From: Streptomyces deccanensis
GTDB taxonomy: Bacteria > Actinomycetota > Actinomycetes > Streptomycetales > Streptomycetaceae
Direction of reading: 5' to 3'
DNA length: 64,000 nt
NCBI RefSeq assembly: GCF_022385335.1
Contig: NZ_CP092431.1
Span: 6,200,001-6,264,000 of the forward strand
In this document: one piece after another, positions 9,259 to 16,791 of the stretch
Layout: every line of letters starts with the position of its first letter
How positions within the stretch are numbered: the stretch's first letter is position 1
The notes under the pieces: model-generated
Databases searched by the model: none
The model's input: the letters and a program-made list of their open reading frames with translations, nothing else
Told to the model about the DNA's origin: nothing
Translations under genes and position numbers: made by a program

Positions 9259-10449
9259 TTACTGGTTGTGGCCCTTCATCCCGTCGTTGTCATCGAGGGA
9301 GTTCATGACTTCGGTGGCGGCCGAGAGCTGGGCCTGGGCGACGACCGCCGCGGCCTGCACGGCGACGGCTGCTCCACCGGTCGCGGCACCCGCAGCGGCT
9401 GTCCCGCCCGCGGCACCCGCGCTTTTCGCGCCACCGGCGGCGACACCGCCACCGCCTGGGGCCCCACCGGACGGGCTTCCTGCGCCTGCGGAGGGCGAAC
9501 CCTTCGGGCTGGACGAGGATCCGCCACCGCCACCGCCACCGCCACCGCCTCCACCGGCGAGGCTGACCGCGCCGCTGGCCACGTTGTTGGCGAAGTTGAG
9601 GGCGACCGTGCCGCCGGAGGTGCCGCCGAGTGCGGCGGTGGCCGGGACGATCAGCTTGAGCAGCGCCGGCAGCGCAAAGGTGGCCATGGCCAGCATGGCC
9701 ATGCCCGCGATGACCTGGCCGACGTCATTGGGGTTCCGCGTCATCGCGGTGGCGGAGTAGATGATCAGGGCAGCCGCAGGCTTGTAGAGCAGCCAGGCGG
9801 CCAGCCAGCCGATGTGCTTCTTCCACCAGCCCTCGCCCCATCCGGTCATCGAGGACACGGCAGCGAGCGGAAGCGTGCCGACCAGCATGATCATGACGCC
9901 GATGCGGATGTACATCAAACAGATCTGCACGATGGTCGAGATCATCACGAGCAGGCCGAAGATGAGCATCAGGCCTGGGTAGTGCATCGTCATGACGCCC
10001 AGGATCGTCTCGGCCTGGTCGCCGAGGTTGGACGCCTCATAGACGTTGGCGGCATAGGTGTCCGCCGCCGTGGTGAGCGCCTGCACCACGGGGACCGCGA
10101 GCGCGCCCACGAGGAGCACTCTCCACATCCCCATGAAGGCGGCCTTCATGGACTCGCCACGCCGGTCGACGGCCATCCGGATACAGGCGAACAACAGGGA
10201 GGCCACGGCCACATAGCCGACCAGCATGTTGGTGGCACCCTTGATCTCATTGATCACTGGTTCCGGGCCCTGCGGTTCGATGTTGATCCAGACACCGGTG
10301 AGCGACTTGAGAACCTCCGATGTCGCCTCACCGATCGCCTTGGCGAAGGCCAGCACGCCACCGGCGGCGAGCGCCTCACCACCGGAGTTCAAAGCCCATT
10401 CCAGGCCCGCGCCGATGCAGTCGAATATCAGTGCGGAGCAGTCGGCCAT
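9259..10449 (-). CDS. TrbL/VirB6-like polytopic membrane protein
   Basis: 396 residues from ATG 10449, one base after the upstream stop and preceded by GGGAGG. About six to seven hydrophobic segments lie between residues 65 and 300, including NMLVGYVAVASLLFACIRMA, TILGVMTMHYPGLMLIFGLL and VIAGMAMLAMATFALPALLK. A PQGPEPVINEIKGATNM stretch and a WWKKHIGWLAAWLLYKPAAA segment fit TrbL/VirB6 inner-membrane channel proteins. The C-terminus is an unstructured Gly/Ser/Ala/Pro tail with twelve consecutive glycines. The role is probably part of the translocation pore. Confidence 0.8.
   Translation of the reverse strand: MADCSALIFDCIGAGLEWALNSGGEALAAGGVLAFAKAIGEATSEVLKSLTGVWINIEPQGPEPVINEIKGATNMLVGYVAVASLLFACIRMAVDRRGESMKAAFMGMWRVLLVGALAVPVVQALTTAADTYAANVYEASNLGDQAETILGVMTMHYPGLMLIFGLLVMISTIVQICLMYIRIGVMIMLVGTLPLAAVSSMTGWGEGWWKKHIGWLAAWLLYKPAAALIIYSATAMTRNPNDVGQVIAGMAMLAMATFALPALLKLIVPATAALGGTSGGTVALNFANNVASGAVSLAGGGGGGGGGGGGSSSSPKGSPSAGAGSPSGGAPGGGGVAAGGAKSAGAAGGTAAAGAATGGAAVAVQAAAVVAQAQLSAATEVMNSLDDNDGMKGHNQ
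9520..9555 (-). repeat. Poly-glycine coding repeat in the TrbL-like gene
   Basis: Twelve consecutive Gly codons written as alternating GGT/GGC-type triplets (ccaccg hexamers on the plus strand). The tract opens the low-complexity C-terminal tail of the TrbL-like protein. Simple hexamer DNA of this kind is prone to slip, so tail length may vary between strains. Confidence 0.9.
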
Positions 10450-10450
10450 C

Positions 10451-11218
10451 TCACGCCTCCCAGGTGACGAAGCCGTTGGTGCCGCTGACCTGCGCCACCC
10501 CGGAATAGATGGTGCCGTCCGACTCGGGGGCCAGCTTCCAGTCGCCTTCGTGCCAGGCCACGTTGACCGAAGCGGTGCCGTACACACCGGCGTTGGGGCC
10601 GCGGACCAGAACCATCACGGTGGCCGCTTCCTCGCTGTACGCGAGGACTGCGAACCCGGAGTATCCACTGGCCTCGGCCTTGCCCGACTTGCGTCGGTCC
10701 TCCTCCTGGGCGCGGCTGGCGGCCAGCGCGTCACGCCCCTGGCCCGGCACGACCTGACGTTCGATCACTTCCCGCCATCCCGCGTATCCGAGGTGGTCGG
10801 TGATGGAGTGGACGGCGAGCACCGCTCCCATCGGCGTGTGAGCGAAGCAGGACCAGACGGGGCCGTCGTATTTGAGCGGGCCGGCGCTTTTCGAGACGGG
10901 GACCAGGGTGGTGCCGTTGGCCCTCCAGCGGAAGTCCTTGGGTACCGCGGTGGGCTTCTTCTGGTCACTGTCGTCGGTACGGCAGCCCGCCGGTCGGGTG
11001 TCGCCGGCCCCGCCACTCCGTGTGGCGGTCGGGCTTGGGCTCGGGGCCGGATCGTCGTCCGCCCGCGTCGTGTCGCCGTCGCCACCGAGCGCTACCCCGA
11101 CGACACCCATGAAGAGCAGGGCCAGAAGGAACGCGGCCGACAGGATCCAGCCGCGCTGCTGCCAGAAAGGTTTCTCCCACTCTCCACTCCCTCCCCTGGA
11201 CGGGCCGGAGTTCACCAT
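10451..11218 (-). CDS. Single-pass membrane protein, VirB8-like candidate
   Basis: 255 residues from the ATG at 11218 (AAAGGG upstream); a GTG at 11236 with GGAGG only three bases away is an alternative start. After about 25 polar residues there is one membrane segment (ILSAAFLLALLFMGVVGVAL), a Ser/Pro/Thr-rich linker, then a compact domain holding VWSCFAHTPMGAVLAVHSI and a C-terminal VNVAWHEGDWKLAPES strand. This topology and the late beta-rich WKL motif resemble NTF2-fold VirB8/TcpC scaffold proteins. I infer a periplasm-side channel scaffold, but there is no diagnostic residue. It lies one base upstream of the TrbL-like gene. Confidence 0.65.
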   Translation of the reverse strand: MVNSGPSRGGSGEWEKPFWQQRGWILSAAFLLALLFMGVVGVALGGDGDTTRADDDPAPSPSPTATRSGGAGDTRPAGCRTDDSDQKKPTAVPKDFRWRANGTTLVPVSKSAGPLKYDGPVWSCFAHTPMGAVLAVHSITDHLGYAGWREVIERQVVPGQGRDALAASRAQEEDRRKSGKAEASGYSGFAVLAYSEEAATVMVLVRGPNAGVYGTASVNVAWHEGDWKLAPESDGTIYSGVAQVSGTNGFVTWEA

Positions 11219-11255
11219 GGTCGCCCTTTCTCTCACCTTCCTCCGGAAGACCGAT

Positions 11256-11540
11256 CTAGAAGACGAAGTTCACTATCGGTCCGGCCGTGGCAACCAGGAC
11301 GCATCCGCCGAGGACCATGCCGAGGCGGCCCATGTGCTCGGAGCCCTCACCGCGCCGCATGGAGATCGCCATCATGGCGCCGGTGATCAGTACGCCGGCC
11401 ACACCGGCCGCCGTACCCACCCACGCGAGGAGGCCGAGGACCGTGTCGACCTTGTCGGTGAGCTCCGTCGGCGCGTCCGCCTTGGGGGTCGGCGCGGCCA
11501 GGAAACCGTGTTGGACCTTCGTTGCGAGTGTTGCGAACAT
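11256..11540 (-). CDS. Small two-helix membrane protein, pilin-like (VirB2/TrbC-type candidate), copy 2
   Basis: 94 residues, ATG at 11540 with GGGAGAAAG upstream. A polar N-terminus is followed by two membrane helices (VLGLLAWVGTAAGVAGVLIT and LGMVLGGCVLVATAGPIVNF) joined by a short basic loop (ISMRRGEGSEH). Size and topology match VirB2/TrbC pilin subunits after processing. It is clearly a paralogue of the 89-residue protein just upstream: both have a (K/V)DxxLGxxAW start to helix 1, a basic loop, and helix 2 ending CVLxATAGPxVxF. Function as a pilus or channel subunit is inferred from context. Confidence 0.68.
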   Translation of the reverse strand: MFATLATKVQHGFLAAPTPKADAPTELTDKVDTVLGLLAWVGTAAGVAGVLITGAMMAISMRRGEGSEHMGRLGMVLGGCVLVATAGPIVNFVF

Positions 11541-11731
11541 GCTTTCTCCCTGATTGTCGGCCGTTGCCGTGTGGTGGCTGAACGAGAGTGGCGGCTCGGG
11601 CTCCGTCGGCCCAAGTCATGTAGCGAATCAGCACCCGTTGGTGACATGTCCGCGACATTGGGTGGTGTCCTGGCGCGGGCGGCTGTGCGGTTCTGGCGGG
11701 CCTTGTCGCTGTGCAGTCGATGGACCGTCGT

Positions 11732-12001
11732 TCAGTTCAGGAGAAAAGTCACGACGGGGCCGGCCGTGGCGCCGAGCACGCAGGCGCTCATCACCAAGAG
11801 GAATTCGCGTAGATACTCGTCGCGGCCGCCGCTCCGCACGGCGATCGCCATACGGATTCCGATGAACAGCAGACCCGCCACCGCGGCAGCGGAGACGAGC
11901 CAGGCCATGTATCCGAGAATCTTGTCGAGTTCCATGGTGACGACGGGGCTGATCTCGATGGGCTCGGGTGACTTGTTGTCGAAGGGCGAGGGGGTCGCCA
12001 C
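11732..12001 (-). CDS. Small two-helix membrane protein, pilin-like (VirB2/TrbC-type candidate), copy 1
   Basis: 89 residues, GTG start at 12001 with GAGGAGC five bases upstream. Helix 1 is ILGYMAWLVSAAAVAGLLFI, then a basic loop RMAIAVRSGGRDEYLRE, then helix 2 LLVMSACVLGATAGPVVTFL. It shares the CVLGATAGP core with its downstream paralogue at 11256-11540. Only 12 bases separate it from the DUF6668-like gene upstream, so they are probably one transcript, whereas about 190 bases separate the two paralogues. Confidence 0.68.
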   Translation of the reverse strand: MATPSPFDNKSPEPIEISPVVTMELDKILGYMAWLVSAAAVAGLLFIGIRMAIAVRSGGRDEYLREFLLVMSACVLGATAGPVVTFLLN

Positions 12002-12013
12002 TGAAGCTCCTCG

Positions 12014-12550
12014 TCATGGTCTTTCCGGACGCGGCGCCGCGTCCGTGAGCAGACGGGCCAGTGCCGCGGTCTCCCGCGGCGCGGGGGCGGAGAGGTCACC
12101 GGTTCGCCAGGTGGGCACCCAGGGGACCCGGTGGACGCTGATCGCCGAGCCGATCACCTTGATGCGTTGGACCAGTTGGCGGGGCAGACGCCCCGGCGCG
12201 TCTGCCACCAGGACCGCCGCGACGGCCGTGAGACCGGGCGGTTGCTCTCCTCGGCGGAAGAGGTCGAGCGTCTGGGACAACGCCTGTAGTCCGGCGGCAT
12301 GGGTACGGGCCACCAACAGAAGCGAATCAGGCTCCCCTTGGTCAGGCCGAGGCCAGGCCCGGCCGACGTCGACACCGCCGAAGACGGCCGCCATCGTCGT
12401 CGCGCCCGCTCCGCCGTGCACGGACACCCAGGCCAACCGGCCCGGAACCAGCGGCACTTCGGCCGCCTGCGGAGGTGGTGCCGCTTGCTCAGGCGTGGTG
12501 ACCGGTCCTCGTAGCCAGATCTCCGGCCCACCTGGCGTGCTCCCTTGCAC
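12014..12550 (-). CDS. DUF6668-like protein with a degenerate P-loop
   Basis: 178 residues from the GTG at 12550, chosen because a GGGGGAG ribosome binding site lies eight bases upstream; a TTG at 12580 has none. The segment WVSVHGGAGATTMAAVFGG mirrors the deviant Walker A of ParA/MinD ATPases (KGGxGKT), but both lysine positions are lost. DSLLLVARTHAAGLQALSQ and AAVLVADAPGRLP follow in the places of ParA-type strands. It is the first gene of the minus arm. A P-loop-derived non-catalytic regulator or scaffold is my best guess. Confidence 0.68.
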   Translation of the reverse strand: MQGSTPGGPEIWLRGPVTTPEQAAPPPQAAEVPLVPGRLAWVSVHGGAGATTMAAVFGGVDVGRAWPRPDQGEPDSLLLVARTHAAGLQALSQTLDLFRRGEQPPGLTAVAAVLVADAPGRLPRQLVQRIKVIGSAISVHRVPWVPTWRTGDLSAPAPRETAALARLLTDAAPRPERP

Positions 12551-12599
12551 CGCCGAATCTCCCCCCCCGTGCTGAATCAACGGATTACGGTTTGATCAT

Positions 12600-12613
12600 C
12601 TCTGATGTCAGAG
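12600..12613. promoter_or_regulatory. Inverted repeat between the divergent arms of the T4SS-like locus
   Basis: CTCTGA-TG-TCAGAG, a perfect 6-bp dyad with a 2-bp spacer, lies in the 187-bp divergent region between the DUF6668-like gene (minus) and the transglycosylase gene (plus). A smaller GGTAATACC dyad sits at 12619-12627. The position suits an operator controlling both arms, but no adjacent regulator gene is visible, so this is tentative. Confidence 0.35.
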
Positions 12614-12737
12614 TGACAGGTAATACCACGCGAAGCCTTGGGACAAGTTCGTGACCCGGTGGTTACTTACGCGAAGGCCGATGCTTGTGAGACTCAACTG
12701 ACGATGCCGTAGAGCTACTTGATGCCGAGGGGAGCGA

Positions 12738-13772
12738 ATGTCGCAGAACGGGGGGAGGCCGACCACATGGTTGGTGGTGGGTGGAGTGGCGATGATCATA
12801 TTTCCCGTGGTCATGATGGTCGGGGTGGGCGACGGCGGGGATGCCGTCGCCGAGGGGAGCGGCGTGGGCGGCGGCCTCAACGACGGCACGGTGCCCGCCC
12901 AGTACGTCCCCTGGGTCCTCAAGGCCGGCGCCCTGTGTGACGTGATCAAGCCAGCTGTCATCGCGGCCCAGATCGAGGCCGAGTCGGGCTGGAACCCCAA
13001 CGCCAAGTCACCGGTGGGCGCCGAGGGACTGTCCCAGTTCATGCCCACCACCTGGCCGAGCTGGGGCAGGGACGACGACGGCAACGGCCGCGTGTCGCCG
13101 TACGACCCGGGTGACGCCATCATGGCGCAGGGGCGCTACGACTGTGCCCTCGCCGAGGATGTCGAGGGGTACAAGAAACGCGGACAGGCATCCGGCGAGA
13201 CCCTCGACCTGACACTCGCCGCGTACAACGCGGGCCCGGGTGCCGTCGAGCAATACCACGGCATACCGCCGTACACCGAGACGCAGAACTACGTCGTGCG
13301 CATCAAGTCGCTGATTCCGAAGTACGAGTCGGTCGACGATCCGCCGGGTGAGATCCCCGCCGGCCAGCGGATGGCGGCGCCGCTGCGCGGCAAGCTGCTG
13401 GTCACTTCCCCCTACGGCATGCGCATGCACCCGATCCAGCACGTCTACAAGCTGCACACGGGCATCGACTTCGGGGCGCCCGCGGGGACGCCCTTCCTGG
13501 CCGCCATGGACGGCAAGGTGACCTTCGCCGGCTGGTCCAACGGGTACGGCAACCGTGTGGTCGTCTCGCACGGCACGATCAACGGCAAGAAGGTGACCAC
13601 GACCTACAACCACATGTCAGCCTTCGCCGTCTCCGTGGGACAGCAGGTCAAGGTCGGCCAGCGAGTCGGCGCGGTCGGCTCCACCGGCTTCTCGACCGGT
13701 CCGCACGCCCACTTCGAGGTCACGGAGAATGAGAAGTATGTGGATCCGGCTCCGTGGCTGGGGCTGAAGTAG
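12738..13772 (+). CDS. Bifunctional lytic transglycosylase / M23 peptidase (VirB1-like)
   Basis: 344 residues. A membrane anchor (residues ~11-30, WLVVGGVAMIIFPVVMMVGV) is followed by an SLT domain: AAQIEAESGWNP, with probable catalytic Glu82, then EGLSQFMPTTW and LAAYNAGPGAV. The C-terminal half is an M23/LytM endopeptidase domain with HTGIDFG (His240, Asp244) and HAHFEV near residue 327 as zinc ligands. The enzyme would cut glycan strands and peptide cross-links to open peptidoglycan for a transport apparatus. It is the first gene of the plus arm, divergent from the channel genes, which strongly supports a VirB1-like role. Confidence 0.9.
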   Translation: MSQNGGRPTTWLVVGGVAMIIFPVVMMVGVGDGGDAVAEGSGVGGGLNDGTVPAQYVPWVLKAGALCDVIKPAVIAAQIEAESGWNPNAKSPVGAEGLSQFMPTTWPSWGRDDDGNGRVSPYDPGDAIMAQGRYDCALAEDVEGYKKRGQASGETLDLTLAAYNAGPGAVEQYHGIPPYTETQNYVVRIKSLIPKYESVDDPPGEIPAGQRMAAPLRGKLLVTSPYGMRMHPIQHVYKLHTGIDFGAPAGTPFLAAMDGKVTFAGWSNGYGNRVVVSHGTINGKKVTTTYNHMSAFAVSVGQQVKVGQRVGAVGSTGFSTGPHAHFEVTENEKYVDPAPWLGLK

Positions 13773-13789
13773 TGGAAGAGGGGGACGCC

Positions 13790-14590
13790 ATGGGGGCGGC
13801 GGAGACGCGAACGCGGGATCTGTCAGGTCGGGTGAACCGGATGGACAGCGGGCTCGGCCTGCGGGCGGCCTCGTGCGCGCGACGGACACGACCCGGCCGT
13901 ACACTGCGCGGGGCCGTGGCCGGGGCGCTCGCGTCCGCCACTGCGCTCGCCCTGTTGTCGGGGTGCGGACTGCCCGATCACCGTCAGAGTCAGACCGGAC
14001 AGAGTGGAAGCGGGTCGTCGGCGTCGGCGCCACCCTCCATCGCCCCCAAGGCGCCCGTGCCGTCCGGAAAATCCCTGGGCCTCGACGCACACGTACCGGT
14101 GCAGAACGCTGTGGACGACAAAGACCCCACCGCCGTCTCCCAGGCTTGGGCCGAACTGGCGTACAGCTACGACACGAAGTACGACGCGAGTCCGCACGAC
14201 GCCCTGCTCCGCGCGACCCGCTGGTGCACGAAGCGCAGAGCCGCGATCGAGCGTTCCTACCGAGGGGCGAGCGGTCCCGGGAACGACTGGAACGTCTGGG
14301 CACGGCATCAGGCCTGGACCACCGTGACGGTGAGCGTCGAATTGGAGGACGACGCACCCAAGGACGGTGCGAAGGTCGCCTACCGCAACCTCGTCGTGGA
14401 GGGGGAGGCACAGGGCAGGGACGGCTGGAACGGCCGAGGACCACGTCTGAACGCCTATCTCAAGCTGGTACGTTCTGCGGCGGGTGATGCGTGGCGTGTG
14501 AATGATGTGAACGTGATCGAGGCCGTGGACCCCCCGAGCCCGAAGAGTCCGTCAGCCTCCGCCACCTCCGCACACTCTTCCGCCCAGTGA
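13790..14590 (+). CDS. Lipoprotein of the T4SS-like locus
   Basis: 266 residues from ATG 13790, 17 bases after the transglycosylase stop and preceded by AGAGGGGG. A long basic N-region precedes a hydrophobic stretch and the lipobox LSGC. The mature part begins with a Ser/Pro linker and continues as a mixed domain (AWAELAYSYDTKYDASPHDA; WTTVTVSVELEDDAPKDGAK) ending in a WRVNDVNVIEA strand and another polar tail. The fold pattern resembles NTF2-like VirB8/TcpC domains, so it may partner the single-pass membrane protein of the other arm. The family is not recognised with certainty. Confidence 0.72.
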   Translation: MGAAETRTRDLSGRVNRMDSGLGLRAASCARRTRPGRTLRGAVAGALASATALALLSGCGLPDHRQSQTGQSGSGSSASAPPSIAPKAPVPSGKSLGLDAHVPVQNAVDDKDPTAVSQAWAELAYSYDTKYDASPHDALLRATRWCTKRRAAIERSYRGASGPGNDWNVWARHQAWTTVTVSVELEDDAPKDGAKVAYRNLVVEGEAQGRDGWNGRGPRLNAYLKLVRSAAGDAWRVNDVNVIEAVDPPSPKSPSASATSAHSSAQ

Positions 14591-14598
14591 GGGAAGCG

Positions 14599-15624
14599 AT
14601 GTCCAGATTCGGTCGCGGCGAGAAGCAGCGTCACAGGGGCCGGCCCGAGCAGGGACGGGATCCCGTTTCGGCGCTCACCCCCATTGAGGTCCACGTGACC
14701 GCCCACGGCCAGGTCACCGTGGGCGGACTCCCCGTCGCTGCTGGCCCTGGCGAGAGCGTCCAGGAGGCGGTACTGAACTATCTCCACCGGCTGGTTCTCG
14801 CCACGGGGCACGCTGTGAACGCGTTGGTTCACGACGAGCGCATCGGGTTCAGCACCCCGTTGAAGGTCGTGGCGGACGGGTCGAGTCATTTCGCCGCCGA
14901 GCCGGTGCCGTTGGCCGGGGGCATGGTCACGGCAGCGGTCGGGACAGCCGATGGGCCGGGTAGGAGTACCGTCCCGGGACGGGCGGAGGAGTCGGCCCCC
15001 GCTGCGACGCCGCCGGAGCCGAGTGCGGGGCCGGTCCCCGCGGAGAGACCCGCACCGGCGCCGTATCCCGCCGTTCGCGATTCTCCTGCGCCCATTCCGG
15101 CACCCGCGGCGGCCCCCACCCCACCCCAGACGGTTTCCGCCGCCACGAAAGAGTCGGTCGCCCCCTCTCTCTTGGCCGAGCCGGTGCTGCGGATCAACGA
15201 GGCCGTGCAGAGGGGTCGGATCGAGTCGGCGGCGGCGATGGCGGAGCAGAGCATCGCGTCGGCGACGAAGTCCCTGGGCGAAGAACACCCAGAGGTGCTC
15301 CAACTGCGCGAACTGGCCGCCTACATAGCCTATTTGGCAGGCGACGCGCAGCGCTCGTGCGCTTTGTCCATGGACCTCGCCAGGATACGCAGACGTCAGG
15401 GAGACGTACGGGCCTACGCCAACGTGCAGAGCGCGGCTGCCGCGTGGCGAGCCGTGCGCGACCCGGCGCAAGGGCTGGCCATCGGTGGTGAACTGATCAG
15501 TCTGTGGAGCGAGTTGGCTGCCGAGGGCGGCCCGGCCCAAGTCGACTTCCAGCAACTTGAGGCAGCCCGTGCCCGCATGGGCCGCCTCACCGAACGCGTA
15601 CGCGTCCGCCAACAGAGCCGATGA
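14599..15624 (+). CDS. TPR-domain protein A of the T4SS-like locus
   Basis: 341 residues from ATG 14599 (GAGGGAAG upstream; a GTG at 14587 overlapping the previous stop is the alternative). It has three parts: an N-terminal alpha/beta domain ending VHDERIGFSTPLKVV; a Pro/Ala-rich linker (about residues 125-185); and a helical C-terminal region with TPR-like pairs (INEAVQRGRIESAAAMAEQS; LGEEHPEVLQLRELAAYIAY; SAAAAWRAVRDPAQG). There is no signal peptide or membrane segment. Both end domains recur in the 650-residue protein at 18426-20378. It probably mediates protein contacts; partners are unknown. Confidence 0.75.
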   Translation: MSRFGRGEKQRHRGRPEQGRDPVSALTPIEVHVTAHGQVTVGGLPVAAGPGESVQEAVLNYLHRLVLATGHAVNALVHDERIGFSTPLKVVADGSSHFAAEPVPLAGGMVTAAVGTADGPGRSTVPGRAEESAPAATPPEPSAGPVPAERPAPAPYPAVRDSPAPIPAPAAAPTPPQTVSAATKESVAPSLLAEPVLRINEAVQRGRIESAAAMAEQSIASATKSLGEEHPEVLQLRELAAYIAYLAGDAQRSCALSMDLARIRRRQGDVRAYANVQSAAAAWRAVRDPAQGLAIGGELISLWSELAAEGGPAQVDFQQLEAARARMGRLTERVRVRQQSR

Positions 15625-15729
15625 TCTCGATGGCGAGCTGAGCTTGCGTGATTTTCCAGGCCGCGATCCCTCCGTCCGGTCGGTCCGGGCGGAGGGCGGC
15701 GGCACCGCCGAGAGAAAGAGAAGGCAGAC

Positions 15730-16791
15730 ATGGGCGAAAGCCGTGACGACGAACCCGTCTCCCGAGAGGACATCCGCGCCGAGTGGCGCGCCCTCGTCGA
15801 GTCGGGGGAAGCACTTCCGGGAACCGGGCTGGACGCACTGAGCGCCCGTATGCGGGCCACCGGGAACTGGCCGGAGGATCTCCGCTCAGCGCCGGTGATC
15901 ATCGACACGGACATCGGCGGAGACGCCGACGACGCTTTGGCGGTCGCGGCGGCGGCTCGCTCCCTGCCCCGGCTGACCCTCGTTCTGACCAGCGACGAGA
16001 CCGGACCCGCCGTCGGTTACGGAGCACGGGCCAGGTTCGCCCGGCTTCTGCTCGACCTGACCGGCCGTACGGATGTCGCGGTCGCGTCGGGCATCTCCCT
16101 CGGAGACACCAAGTACTTCTGCGCGGAGGGGTTGGTGCCCGACGACCTCCCTGAACAGCCGACCGATGTCGTAGCGGCCGTGCGAGCCGTGTGCGCGGCA
16201 GCGCCGGGACCGGTGCAGTGGATCGGCATGGGCCCACTCAGCAATCTCGCGCTGGTGTTGGAAGCGGCTCCCGAACTGGCCTCCCGGCTTCACGTCACCC
16301 AAATGGGTGGGGCCCTGAACTACCGCGACCCCAGCCGGGCCGAGCACAACTTCCGACTGGACGTGCCGGCGGTGCACAAGGTCTTCGACGCGGTGGGCAA
16401 AGGCCTGTTGCCGACGCCGTACTTCGTCACCTCCGAGGTCACCTTCAACACGGCCATCGAGATCACGGCCGACCACCCGGTCTACCGCGTCCTTGCGGCA
16501 CCCGGTGCACCCGCATGGGCCACCGTGCTGGTGGCACACATGCGACAGTGGTTCGAACGCTTCCACCCAGGCACGATTCAGCACGACGCACTGACTCTGT
16601 CGGCAGCGCTCCGACTGCCCTTCGTCGAGTTCGACAAGATGCCCGTGGTCGTGGACGGCATTGGACGCACCACCCGCTCCGAGGCAGGCGCGGCGGTCTG
16701 GCTGAGCCTGTCGGCACGCTACCCCGCCTTCATGCGGTGGCTCTCGCCTCGGCTGGACCCGGCCTGGAAGCCGACTGAAAAGGGGGCCTGA
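15730..16791 (+). CDS. Inosine/uridine-preferring-type nucleoside hydrolase family protein
   Basis: 353 residues. After about 55 extra N-terminal residues comes VIIDTDIGGDADDALAVAA, the aspartate-rich Ca2+ and ribose-binding motif of nucleoside hydrolases, here DTD-x3-D-x-DD, slightly different from the usual DTDxGxDD. GMGPLSNLALVLEAAPELAS, MGGALNYRDPSRAEHNF and a late TIQHDALTLSAAL (conserved HDA) complete the family pattern. These enzymes split N-glycosidic bonds of ribonucleosides. It shares a TGATG junction with the next gene, so the two are coupled. Its place inside a secretion-like locus between two TPR paralogues is unusual: it could be salvage, an effector or a defence enzyme. Confidence 0.83.
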   Translation: MGESRDDEPVSREDIRAEWRALVESGEALPGTGLDALSARMRATGNWPEDLRSAPVIIDTDIGGDADDALAVAAAARSLPRLTLVLTSDETGPAVGYGARARFARLLLDLTGRTDVAVASGISLGDTKYFCAEGLVPDDLPEQPTDVVAAVRAVCAAAPGPVQWIGMGPLSNLALVLEAAPELASRLHVTQMGGALNYRDPSRAEHNFRLDVPAVHKVFDAVGKGLLPTPYFVTSEVTFNTAIEITADHPVYRVLAAPGAPAWATVLVAHMRQWFERFHPGTIQHDALTLSAALRLPFVEFDKMPVVVDGIGRTTRSEAGAAVWLSLSARYPAFMRWLSPRLDPAWKPTEKGA

